In this document: positions 41,663 to 49,473 of the stretch, in pieces
Position numbering within the stretch: position 1 is the stretch's first letter
Layout: each line of letters starts with the position of its first letter
NCBI RefSeq assembly: GCF_042651065.1
Contig: NZ_JBHSCH010000016.1
Coordinates: forward strand, 13,099 to 77,098
Origin: Pseudoroseomonas aestuarii
Lineage (GTDB): Bacteria > Pseudomonadota > Alphaproteobacteria > Acetobacterales > Acetobacteraceae
DNA length: 64,000 nucleotides
Direction: 5' to 3'
Position numbers and translations under genes: made by a program
The notes under the pieces: generated by a model
What the model was told of the DNA's origin: nothing
What the model saw: the letters and a program-made list of their open reading frames with translations, nothing else
Databases searched by the model: none

Positions 41663-43060
41663 TCATAACTCCAGCCAGGGCAGTTCCGAGGCTGGGCGCG
41701 CGAGGTCAGGGTTCTGCGCGATCATCCGTGCCCAGACGCGGCGGGTGACGGCCTCGGCCTCCTCCAGCAGGGCCGGCTCGTCCACCGTCAGGATTTTGCG
41801 GTCGCGCAGGACGAAGGCGCCATCCACCATCACCGAGTGCACCGCGCCCGGATGGCCATAATGCACGATGTTGGAAACGAGGCGGATCACCGGCCGCAGC
41901 GCCGGGGTGTTCAGGTCGAGGAAGGTCAGGTCCGCCTTCCAGCCCGGCGCGATGCGGCCGATCTCATGGCCCGCGCCGACGCTCGCCGCCGCGTCGCGCG
42001 TCACCGCGTCGAGGATGGCATCGGGGCCGGGGAGCACGCCGCCCTCTTCCGCGCGGCCGCGCCCCGTGCGGTGCAGGATGGAGCCGATGGTCATGGCCTG
42101 GAACATGTCCTCGGTCATGTTGTCGGTGCCGAAGGCGACGCGCACGCCGGCATCGCGGATCGGGCCGAGCAGCGCGCGGTGCATGCCCCGGCGGCGGGAG
42201 ATGCTGGCCGGCGTGTGCGCCATGGTGACGCCGCGCGCCGCCAGGGTCTCGATGTCCTGCCGCGTGCAGAAGGTCCAGTGCGCGGCGGTGAGGTCGGGGC
42301 CGAGGAAGCCCTCGCGGTCGAGATAGCCGGCCGAGCTGGTGCCACGCGCCGCCTGCACCGCCTTCTCCTCGCCGGGGCTCTGCGAGAGGTGAACGGTGCG
42401 CGTCAGCCCGTGCTTCGCCGCCAGGTCGAGCAGGCTGCGCAGCATGGCGGGGGAGCAGTTGTCCGGCGCGTGGGCGGCCACCTGGCAGCGCACGCGGTCG
42501 CCATGGCTGCCGTGCAGCGCCTCGATCATGGCTTCCGCGCGCTCCAGGAACTGCGCGCCGAAGGCCGGGTCCTCGCGGTAGTCGCCATGGCGGATGCGGC
42601 GGGTGTCGATATCGGCGCAGCTCTCGGAGAGCCAGAGGCGCAGCCCCGTGGAAGCCATCGCCTTGCCATAGGACAGCACGTGGCGGAACGGATCGACCAG
42701 CGTGGTGCTGCCGCTGCGGATGGCCTCGACGCAGCCGAGCATAGCCATCACGGCCCGCTCCTCGTCGGTCATGGTGTAGGAGATGGGCGACATGTAGCCG
42801 TAGATCATGTCGCCCTCCCAGTCCTCCACCGAGCCGCGCAGGGCGGTGAGCACGGTGTGGGTGTGGGCGTTGACCAGCCCCGGCAGCACGGCGAGGCCGC
42901 GCGCGTCGAAGCGCTCCACCTCGGGATGCGCCGCCTCCAGCGCCTCGGTCGGCCCGAGGGCCTCGATGCGGTTGCCCCGGACCAGGATGGCGTGCCGCCC
43001 CAGGACCCGCCTTTCCTCATCGCAGGTGACGATGGCGGCGTTGGTGACGAGCAGGTCCAT
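41663..43060 (-). CDS. TRZ/ATZ-type amidohydrolase (cytosine/SAH-deaminase-like)
   Basis: The 465-residue enzyme has a metal-dependent hydrolase fold: GLVNAHTHTVLTALRG near 61-76 (HxH metal ligands), AAHAPDNCSP near 199 (third His), VHLSQSPGEE near 225, AAHWTFCTRQD near 258 (a further His), and GTDNMTEDMFQ near 304 (metal Asp). This set is typical of guanine/SAH/triazine deaminases. The substrate is unknown; the operon context (carbamoylase, amino acid-type transporter) suggests a cyclic amide or amidine nitrogen compound. It is the last gene of the minus-strand operon, 83 bp after the previous gene, with two hairpins in the gap. Confidence 0.85.
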   Translation of the reverse strand: MDLLVTNAAIVTCDEERRVLGRHAILVRGNRIEALGPTEALEAAHPEVERFDARGLAVLPGLVNAHTHTVLTALRGSVEDWEGDMIYGYMSPISYTMTDEERAVMAMLGCVEAIRSGSTTLVDPFRHVLSYGKAMASTGLRLWLSESCADIDTRRIRHGDYREDPAFGAQFLERAEAMIEALHGSHGDRVRCQVAAHAPDNCSPAMLRSLLDLAAKHGLTRTVHLSQSPGEEKAVQAARGTSSAGYLDREGFLGPDLTAAHWTFCTRQDIETLAARGVTMAHTPASISRRRGMHRALLGPIRDAGVRVAFGTDNMTEDMFQAMTIGSILHRTGRGRAEEGGVLPGPDAILDAVTRDAAASVGAGHEIGRIAPGWKADLTFLDLNTPALRPVIRLVSNIVHYGHPGAVHSVMVDGAFVLRDRKILTVDEPALLEEAEAVTRRVWARMIAQNPDLARPASELPWLEL

Positions 43061-43089
43061 GGCGGGGTTCCAAAAACTGATGGCGGGGT

Positions 43090-43141
43090 CCGGGGTGACC
43101 CTGTCACCCCGGCGGGGGTTGCAGGGGGCGGCGCCCCCTGC
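43090..43141. repeat. pair of adjacent GC-rich palindromes (REP-like)
   Basis: CCGGGGTGA-N5-TCACCCCGG (43090-43112) and GCAGGGGGC-GGC-GCCCCCTGC (43121-43141) are perfect 9-bp hairpins within the short gap between two operon genes. The arrangement resembles dispersed palindromic elements; it could also attenuate transcription into the amidohydrolase gene or protect the upstream mRNA. Confidence 0.6.
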
Positions 43142-43143
43142 CC

Positions 43144-44001
43144 TTACGGCTGCCCCGCGTCGACCGACACGCGGCTGATCGCCTGCGCCGCGATCCCGTG
43201 CTTCTTCAGGATCTCGCCATAGGTGCCGTTGTCGATCAGCCGCTGGAGCGAGGCGGCGATGGCGTCGCGCAGCGTGGTGGCGTCCTTTGGGAAGGCAAGG
43301 CCCGAGAGGTTGTCGGTGATGGGCTTGCCGACCGCCGCCCAGTTCTCCGGCTCGGTGCGCTGGAGGTGGGCGACGAACTCGGCGCCGAGGATGGCGCCCT
43401 GGGTGCGTTCCTGCCGCAGGTCGGTGCGGGAGGCGGTGGCGCCGTTGCTGCCCACCACCTGCATGGGCGGCTTGCCGGCGGCCACGCAGGCTTTCTCGCT
43501 CCAGGCCTGCCCGGAGGGGAAGTAGTTGGTGAAGCGCGGCGTGGAGACGGATCTGCCGCAGAAATCCGTCGCCTCGCGGATCGAGGCGGCGAGCGCGCGG
43601 GTGGTGAAGAGCTGCCCGCCGGTGGTGATGTAGTCGACGAAGGTGAGCTTCTCGCGTCGCGCCGGCAGGTCGGTCATCGAGGTGCCGCTGAAGTCGATGC
43701 GGCCGGTGGTCAGCGAGTTGATGATCTGCTCGAAGGACATCTCCTCCCAGCGGATTTCCACGCCCAGGTCCCGCCCGATGGCGGTGACCAGATCGACATT
43801 GACGCCGCGCCGCTCGTTGGTGGCGGGGTCCTTGTAGGCCATCGGCGGATAGGTGGCCTCGATGCCGACGCGGAGCGCGCCGGCGGCGCGGATGGCCTCC
43901 GGCAGCGGGGCACTCTGCGCGAAGGCGGGGGCCGCCCCCGCCAGCGCCCCCGTCAACGCCAGGGCCAGGCCCGCCGCCAGGATACGCTTGAAGGAATTCA
44001 T
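43144..44001 (-). CDS. polar amino acid-type ABC substrate-binding protein (second copy)
   Basis: The 285-residue periplasmic protein has a signal peptide (1-28, ending AFAQ). The mature part contains LRVGIEATYPPMAYKDP and GVNVDLVTAIGRDLGV, then TGRIDFSGTSMTDLPAR, the pattern of family 3 binding proteins (GlnH/ArtJ class). It shares this design with the binding protein at 44952-45776, but the two differ through most of their length, so they are paralogues with probably different ligands. GGAGA precedes the ATG. It has no permease of its own and likely shares the transporter encoded upstream in the operon. Confidence 0.88.
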   Translation of the reverse strand: MNSFKRILAAGLALALTGALAGAAPAFAQSAPLPEAIRAAGALRVGIEATYPPMAYKDPATNERRGVNVDLVTAIGRDLGVEIRWEEMSFEQIINSLTTGRIDFSGTSMTDLPARREKLTFVDYITTGGQLFTTRALAASIREATDFCGRSVSTPRFTNYFPSGQAWSEKACVAAGKPPMQVVGSNGATASRTDLRQERTQGAILGAEFVAHLQRTEPENWAAVGKPITDNLSGLAFPKDATTLRDAIAASLQRLIDNGTYGEILKKHGIAAQAISRVSVDAGQP

Positions 44002-44065
44002 GCGAAGTCTCCGGAGTGGGGGTCTGCCGTGGGGCTGGCGAAAGCGTGGTGGCGAGGAGGCCGGT

Positions 44066-44965
44066 TCAGCCGGCCTTCTGCTCGCAGGCGGTGAAATGCG
44101 CGGCGATCTCCTCGCCGGTCGTGATCCAGACATCGCCGCAGCCCTGCGCGTATTGCAGGAACTCGCGCAGCAGGCGCAGCCGCATCGGGCGGCCGCTGCA
44201 TTGCGGGTGCAGCACGGTGGTCACCATGCCGCCCCAGTCACGGATCTCGTCCAGCTCGTCTTTCCACATGGAGAAGACGGCCTCGCGCGGCTGGATGGTG
44301 TGGCGGCTGTAGCGCTGCGAGAGGCCCAGCAGCCAGTCGTCGTAGCTGGCTGTGACGGGCAGCTCGACGAGACCCGGCGTGCCATCGGCCAGCAGGTGGC
44401 GGTAGGGCCGCACATCGTCGCGGAAGGAGGAGGTGTAGAGCAGGCCGCGCGCCTTCAGCAGGACGCGCAGCTCCTCGCAGAACTCGCCGGAGGGGGCGCG
44501 GTAGCCCTTGGGCACCACGCCGAGCCGGCGCTTCAGGGTCTCCAGGCCGCGATCCACCTCCTCCACCAGCATCGGGTCGCCCGGCTGCGGCATGAGGTGG
44601 TGGAAGCCGTGGTGGCCGATCTCGTGGCCATCCTTCAGGATGGCCTCGCACATGGCGGGATGCGCCTCGACCGACCAGCCGGTGATGAAGAAGGTGGCCT
44701 TCAGCCCGAGGCGGCGCAGCATCTCCAGCAGCTTCGGCGTGCCGACGCGCGCCTCGTAGCCGCCGAAGGACATGGTCACCAGCTCGCCGTAGCGGGCGGG
44801 GTCCTTGGCGGTCCAGGCGCTCTCGGCATCGACGTCGAAGGAGAGGAACATCGCCGCCGCCTGGGCCCCCGGCCAGGGGTATTCGGGGGCCAGCGGCGCG
44901 CGGTTGGCCGGCAGCAGCGGCAGGGCGTCGAGCCCTGCCTTCAGCCCGGCGTCACTCGCCGCCAT
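44066..44965 (-). CDS. NodB-fold polysaccharide deacetylase / allantoinase PuuE-like hydrolase
   Basis: The 299-residue protein has a NodB homology domain: FLSFDVDAES (40-49) gives the catalytic and metal Asp pair, EIGHHGFHHLM near 115-125 the metal histidines, and GYRAPSGEF near 153 the next motif. TVLHPQCSGRP near 249 supplies the late His. There is no signal peptide, which argues against cell-wall polysaccharide and for a cytoplasmic small substrate, as in PuuE allantoinase or Helicobacter PgdA-like enzymes. The start overlaps the upstream binding-protein gene by 14 bp. In this operon it may open a cyclic ureide or amide. Confidence 0.82.
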   Translation of the reverse strand: MAASDAGLKAGLDALPLLPANRAPLAPEYPWPGAQAAAMFLSFDVDAESAWTAKDPARYGELVTMSFGGYEARVGTPKLLEMLRRLGLKATFFITGWSVEAHPAMCEAILKDGHEIGHHGFHHLMPQPGDPMLVEEVDRGLETLKRRLGVVPKGYRAPSGEFCEELRVLLKARGLLYTSSFRDDVRPYRHLLADGTPGLVELPVTASYDDWLLGLSQRYSRHTIQPREAVFSMWKDELDEIRDWGGMVTTVLHPQCSGRPMRLRLLREFLQYAQGCGDVWITTGEEIAAHFTACEQKAG

Positions 44966-45776
44966 TGATCTGCACCTCGGGGATCTTCGAGGGCGAAAGC
45001 TGCCACTTCTCGGCCAGCTTCGCGTAGGTGCCGTCCGCCATCAGGCCGCGCAGCCCCTCGGCCAGCGCCTGCTGGAGCTGGGTCTCCTCCTTGCCGGTGG
45101 CGATGCCCATCAGCGTGTAGCGCACCGGCTCGCCCACCGGCGCGTAGGTGTTGGGCTCGAGGCCCATGATGTAGGGCAGCGTCTCGCCGCCCTGCATGGC
45201 GGCGTCGATGCGGCCCTGGCGGAGCTGGGTGCGCGCATCGGCCGAGCCCTCGGTCGGCACGTACTCGATGGCCGGCTTGCCCTTGCCCACGCAGTTGGCG
45301 TCGCTGAAGCCCTTGATGTCGTTGGGCAGCGCCGTGCGGCGGCTGGCGCCCACCCGCTTGCCGCAGAGCGCCTCGGCGTTCGGGAACTCGGCGGCGCGGC
45401 TGGCCTGGGTGAAGAACTGGCTGCCCGAGCGCAGATAGTCGATGAAGGTCGCCGTCTCCTGGCGGGACTTCAGGTCGGACATGCCGGAGAGGATGATGTC
45501 CACCCGCCCGGTGCGCACCGAGGCCAGCATCTGGTCGAAGCTGGTCTCCTGCCACTGCATCTTCACGCCCAGCTTCTCGGCCAGGGCGTTGCCCAGCTCC
45601 ACGTCGAAGCCGGTGAGCTGGTTGGTCTGCGGGTCGCGCATCTCGAGCGGCGGGTAGTTCGGCACGATGGCGGCGATGATGGCGCCGCGCGACTTGATGC
45701 GCGCGGGCAGCTCGGCGGCTTGCGCCGCCACGGGAAGGGCCAGCACGGTCGCGGCCAGCAGAAGCTTCTTGAACAT
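44952..45776 (-). CDS. polar amino acid-type ABC substrate-binding protein
   Basis: The 274-residue periplasmic protein has a signal peptide (1-20, ending AAQAAE). It contains AAIVPNYPPLEMRDP, LTGFDVELGNALAEKLGV and TGRVDIILSGMSDLKSR, the family 3 binding-protein pattern. It directly follows the ATPase gene (13 bp) and is therefore the principal partner of this transporter. The ATG has GAAGGAAC upstream; a longer open frame to 45911 lies inside the ATPase gene. Confidence 0.9.
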   Translation of the reverse strand: MFKKLLLAATVLALPVAAQAAELPARIKSRGAIIAAIVPNYPPLEMRDPQTNQLTGFDVELGNALAEKLGVKMQWQETSFDQMLASVRTGRVDIILSGMSDLKSRQETATFIDYLRSGSQFFTQASRAAEFPNAEALCGKRVGASRRTALPNDIKGFSDANCVGKGKPAIEYVPTEGSADARTQLRQGRIDAAMQGGETLPYIMGLEPNTYAPVGEPVRYTLMGIATGKEETQLQQALAEGLRGLMADGTYAKLAEKWQLSPSKIPEVQINGGE

Positions 45777-45789
45777 GCGCTCTGTTCCT

Positions 45790-46557
45790 TCAGGCGATGA
45801 CGGCGGAGAGGAAGGCCTTGAGGCGGGCTTCCCTCGGGTTGCCCAGCACCTCAGCGGCCGGGCCGGATTCGACGATGGCGCCACGGTCCATGAACACGAC
45901 GCGGTCCGCAACCTCGCGGGCGAAGCCCAGCTCGTGCGTCACCACGATCATGGTCATGCCGGACGCAGCGAGTTCCTTCATCACCGCCAGCACCTCGCCC
46001 ACCAGCTCGGGGTCGAGGGCGCTGGTCGGCTCGTCGAACAGCATCAGCCTGGGCTTCATGGCCAGGGCGCGGGCGATGGCGACGCGCTGCTGCTGCCCGC
46101 CCGAGAGGTTGGCCGGGTAGGCGCCGGCCTTGTCGGCCAGGCCGACGCGGGCCAGCAGCGCCTCGGCCTCGCGCACCGCCTCGGCGCGGTTGCGCCCCTG
46201 CACCTGCACCGGCCCCTCGATGATGTTCTCGAGCGCCGTCATGTGCGGGAAGAGGTTGAAGCGCTGGAACACCATGCCGGTGGCCAGCCGCTGCCGCGCG
46301 ATCTCCTTCTCCGGCAGGGCGTGCAGCCGCGTGCCCTCGATGCGCCAGCCGGTCAGCGCGCCATCGACCCAGATGGCGCCGCTGTCGATGGTGACGAGCT
46401 GGTTGACGCAGCGCAGCAGCGTGGTCTTGCCGGAGCCGGAAGCGCCGATGATGCACAGCACCTCGCCGGCCTGGACATCGAGCGAGACGCCGTCCAGCGC
46501 CTGGAAGTCGCCGAACTTCTTGCGGACATCGACGATGGAGACGAGGGGCGGGCTCAT
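45790..46557 (-). CDS. polar amino acid-type ABC transporter ATP-binding protein (GlnQ-like)
   Basis: This 255-residue ATPase has Walker A GASGSGKTTLL near 38, Q loop FQRFNLFPHMT near 98, signature LSGGQQQRVAIARA near 149, Walker B LMLFDEPTSALD near 170, and H loop THELGFA near 208. There is no C-terminal regulatory domain, as usual for the amino acid uptake family. The start overlaps the permease stop by ATGA. Confidence 0.93.
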   Translation of the reverse strand: MSPPLVSIVDVRKKFGDFQALDGVSLDVQAGEVLCIIGASGSGKTTLLRCVNQLVTIDSGAIWVDGALTGWRIEGTRLHALPEKEIARQRLATGMVFQRFNLFPHMTALENIIEGPVQVQGRNRAEAVREAEALLARVGLADKAGAYPANLSGGQQQRVAIARALAMKPRLMLFDEPTSALDPELVGEVLAVMKELAASGMTMIVVTHELGFAREVADRVVFMDRGAIVESGPAAEVLGNPREARLKAFLSAVIA

Positions 46558-47402
46558 CGGGTGCCTCCGGTGCCGCGGGCGAAGCGGCGCTCCAGCAGCA
46601 TCTGCAAGGGCGTCAGGACCGAGACGATGATCAGGTACCACAACGCGGCCACGATCAGCAGCTCGATGACGCGGGAATTGGCGTAGTAGATGTTCTGCGC
46701 CGCGTGCAGGATCTCGGCGAACTGGATGACGCTGGCCAGCGAGGTCAGCTTCACCATGCCGATGAACTCGTTGCCGAGCGGCGGGATCACCACCTTCATC
46801 GCCTGCGGGAAGATGATGCGGCGCAGCGCCCTGAGCCGCGTCATGCCGATCGCCTTCGCCGCCTCGTACTGCCCGGCATCGACCGAGAGCATGCCGGCGC
46901 GGATCACCTCGGAGGTGTAGGCGCCCTGGTTGATGCCGAGGCCGAGCAGCGCGGCGAGCGCCGGCGTCATCACGTCCACCGTGCGGACCGAGAACTCGCC
47001 GAAGCCGAGGCGCGGGAAGATCAGCGCCAGGTTGAACCAGAGCAGCAGCTGCAGGATGACCGGCGTGCCGCGGAACAGCCACGTGTAGCCCATGGCCACG
47101 CCCTGCAGCACCGGGTTGGGCGACATCCGCATCACCGCGGTGACGACGCCGAGCGCGATGCCGAGCGCCATGGCGCCGAAGGTCATCCACAGCGTGTTGT
47201 ACAGCCCGGCCATGATGGCGGGCGCCGTGAAGAAGCTGCCGACGAAGCGCCACTCGATGTCGCCCACCGCGAAGGCGCGGGCAAGCCCGGCCAGCAGCAG
47301 CACGATGACCGCCACCGCCGCCCAGCGCCCCCAGTGGCGGTTGGGGACATGGGTGTAGTGGGCGATGTCGGGCAGCGTGGAGGGGGGCCGTCCCTGCGCC
47401 AT
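46554..47402 (-). CDS. polar amino acid-type ABC transporter permease (HisM-like)
   Basis: The 282-residue protein has an N-terminal anchor helix (about 25-45) and about five further helices. The family signature TLWMTFGAMALGIALG near 69-84 and the EAA loop YEAAKAIGMTRLRALRRIIFPQAM, in two parts near 173-196, are clear. A single permease gene implies a homodimeric channel. It lies 5 bp after the carbamoylase gene and overlaps the ATPase gene. Confidence 0.92.
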   Translation of the reverse strand: MAQGRPPSTLPDIAHYTHVPNRHWGRWAAVAVIVLLLAGLARAFAVGDIEWRFVGSFFTAPAIMAGLYNTLWMTFGAMALGIALGVVTAVMRMSPNPVLQGVAMGYTWLFRGTPVILQLLLWFNLALIFPRLGFGEFSVRTVDVMTPALAALLGLGINQGAYTSEVIRAGMLSVDAGQYEAAKAIGMTRLRALRRIIFPQAMKVVIPPLGNEFIGMVKLTSLASVIQFAEILHAAQNIYYANSRVIELLIVAALWYLIIVSVLTPLQMLLERRFARGTGGTR

Positions 47403-47407
47403 CGGCC

Positions 47408-48361
47408 TCAGCCCGCCTTGCGGGCGGGCGGCACGGCGCCGGTGCGGCTGGTGATCAGCCCGTACATCTCCGGCCGGCGGTGCTGGGCGAAGTTGAACAT
47501 CTTCTCCTTGCCTTGGGCGCAGAGGTCGAGGTCGCAATCGGCGACCACCACCTCGTCGCCCAGCGTCTTCGCCTCGGCGACGATGCGGCCATTGGGGTCG
47601 ACGATGCAGGAGCCGCCGATCAGGCCGGAGCCATCCTCATCCCCCGCCTTGGCCACGGCCACCGCCCAGGCGGCGTTCATGTAGGCGTTGGACTGGGCGG
47701 CGAGCTGCGAATGGAAGGTGCGCAGCCCGGCATCCTCGGTGTTGCCGCCATTCGGGTCATAGGCGGCGGAGTTGTAGCCGACCAGCAGCATCTCCAGCCC
47801 CTGAAGGCCATAGACGCGCCAGGCCTCCGGCCAGCGGCGGTCGTTGCAGACCAGCATCCCCAGCACCGGCGCGCCCCAGGAATCGGGGCCGTGGAAGGCG
47901 GGGAAGCCCAGGTCGCCATACTCGAAATAGCGCTTCTCCAGCTGCTGGAAGCGCGAGCCCTCGCGCGGCTCCACCGAGCCGGGAAGGTGCACCTTGCGGT
48001 ACTTCTCCAGGATGGCGCCATCCGGCCCGACGGTGACGGCGCTGTTGAAGCGCTTGCCATCGGCCGTGCGCTCCGCGTAGCCGACATAGAAGCCGATGCC
48101 GAGTTCGCGGGCGCGGTCGAACAGCGGCTGGGTGTCCGGGCCCGGCAGCGCGCTCTCGAAATACGCCTCCAGCTCCGCCTCGCTCAGCAGCCAGCGCGGG
48201 AAGAAGGTGGTGAAGGCCAGCTCGGGGAAGACCACCAGCTGGGCGCCCTGGGCGGCGGACTGCTCCAGCAGGGCGATCATCCGGGCCAGGATCTGGGCGC
48301 GGCTGTCGGCGCGCTGGTTGGGGCCCATCTGGGCGGCGGCGACGCGCAGGATACGGGGCAT
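47408..48361 (-). CDS. N-carbamoyl-D-amino-acid hydrolase (nitrilase superfamily)
   Basis: This 317-residue enzyme should hydrolyse an N-carbamoyl amino acid to the free amino acid, CO2 and ammonia. The nitrilase-fold triad is visible: Glu in VVFPELAF near 47, Lys in EKYRKVHLPG near 122-131, and Cys in LVCNDRRWPE near 168-177. The CNDRRWPE stretch is the mark of Agrobacterium-type D-carbamoylases, the second enzyme of hydantoin breakdown. The start at 48361 is chosen because GAGG lies 6 bp upstream; a start at 48373 would add four residues. It is the first gene of the minus-strand operon and is divergent from the LysR regulator. Confidence 0.88.
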   Translation of the reverse strand: MPRILRVAAAQMGPNQRADSRAQILARMIALLEQSAAQGAQLVVFPELAFTTFFPRWLLSEAELEAYFESALPGPDTQPLFDRARELGIGFYVGYAERTADGKRFNSAVTVGPDGAILEKYRKVHLPGSVEPREGSRFQQLEKRYFEYGDLGFPAFHGPDSWGAPVLGMLVCNDRRWPEAWRVYGLQGLEMLLVGYNSAAYDPNGGNTEDAGLRTFHSQLAAQSNAYMNAAWAVAVAKAGDEDGSGLIGGSCIVDPNGRIVAEAKTLGDEVVVADCDLDLCAQGKEKMFNFAQHRRPEMYGLITSRTGAVPPARKAG

Positions 48362-48491
48362 CGGGAACCTCATCCGGGGGGCCGCGAAGCGGCGATGAGC
48401 GGCATCGTCGCACGCTTTTAAGGCAGCGCAATTACCCGGATTATGATGAATCGCGCCAATCTATTTATCCTGGTTATACACTGCCCAAACC

Positions 48492-49391
48492 ATGACCTTG
48501 CGCCAGCTCGAGATCCTCCGCGCCGTCATCCGGCACCAGACCACCATGGCGGCGGCCCGGCTGCTCGGCATGTCGCAGCCCGCCGTCAGCAACGCGGTGA
48601 AGCAGCTGGAGGCGCAGCTCGGCTTCCCGCTGTTCGAGCGCGTCAACAACCGCCTCTTCCCCACCGAGGCGGCGCGGGTGATCCATGCCGAATCCGAGCC
48701 GCTCTTCGCCCAGCACGCGGCGCTGGAGGCACGGCTGCGCGCGCTGCGGCAGGACAAGCGGGGCCGGCTGCGGCTGCTCTCCACCCCGCCGCTGGGGCAC
48801 GGGGTGGTGCCGCGGGCGATGCGGCGGATGCTGGCGCGGCAGCCCGGGCTGCGCATCACCTTCGACGTGCGGCGGCTGGACGAGGTGGTGGAAGGGGTGG
48901 AAGGCGGCGATGCGGAGCTGGGCTTCGGCCTCAGCCTGGAGGAGCGGCCGGGACTCTCCACGCGCCTGCTGGCCGAGGCGCGCATGGTCTGCGTCTGCCC
49001 GCCGGACCACCCGCTGGCGCGCGAAAGCCTGGTGACCCCGGGCCTGCTGCGCGCCTGGCCGCTGATCGCGCTGGAAGGCGGCACGCGCATGGGCCGCGCG
49101 GTGCGGGCCGCCTTCCAGGGCGCGCGGGAGCCCTTCTCCGCCGCCGTCGAGGTGCGCTACGCGGACACCGCCTGCGCCATGGCGGAAGCCGGCGTGGGCG
49201 TGGCGGTGGTCGATCCCTTTTCCGCCCGCAGCCGCCACCGCCCCCTGGCCGTGCTGCCCTTCGAGCCGGCGGTCCCGGCCCGGGCCCTCGCCTTCTGGGC
49301 GGTGGGCCTGCCGCTTTCCCAGACGGCGCAGGGGCTGTTGCAGGAGCTTCACGCCATGCTGGGAAATACCGGTGACGGCGCCGCCGGTTAA
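48492..49391 (+). CDS. LysR-family transcriptional regulator
   Basis: The 299-residue protein has a LysR winged helix-turn-helix (2-60: LRQLEILRAVIRHQTTMAAARLLGMSQPAVSNAVKQLE, in parts) and a co-inducer-binding domain (about 90-290). It is transcribed away from the carbamoylase/ABC operon across a 130-bp, AT-richer spacer, the classic arrangement for a LysR regulator and its target. The spacer probably holds both promoters and its binding site; I could not define a convincing T-N11-A site. The ligand is likely a substrate of the operon. Confidence 0.9.
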   Translation: MTLRQLEILRAVIRHQTTMAAARLLGMSQPAVSNAVKQLEAQLGFPLFERVNNRLFPTEAARVIHAESEPLFAQHAALEARLRALRQDKRGRLRLLSTPPLGHGVVPRAMRRMLARQPGLRITFDVRRLDEVVEGVEGGDAELGFGLSLEERPGLSTRLLAEARMVCVCPPDHPLARESLVTPGLLRAWPLIALEGGTRMGRAVRAAFQGAREPFSAAVEVRYADTACAMAEAGVGVAVVDPFSARSRHRPLAVLPFEPAVPARALAFWAVGLPLSQTAQGLLQELHAMLGNTGDGAAG

Positions 49392-49473
49392 TAGTTCGTT
49401 CAGCGAATTGCTCAACACTCATCCACCGGGCGCCCTGCTCTCCCTTCGCCGGCGCCGGCAACAGGATGATGCC

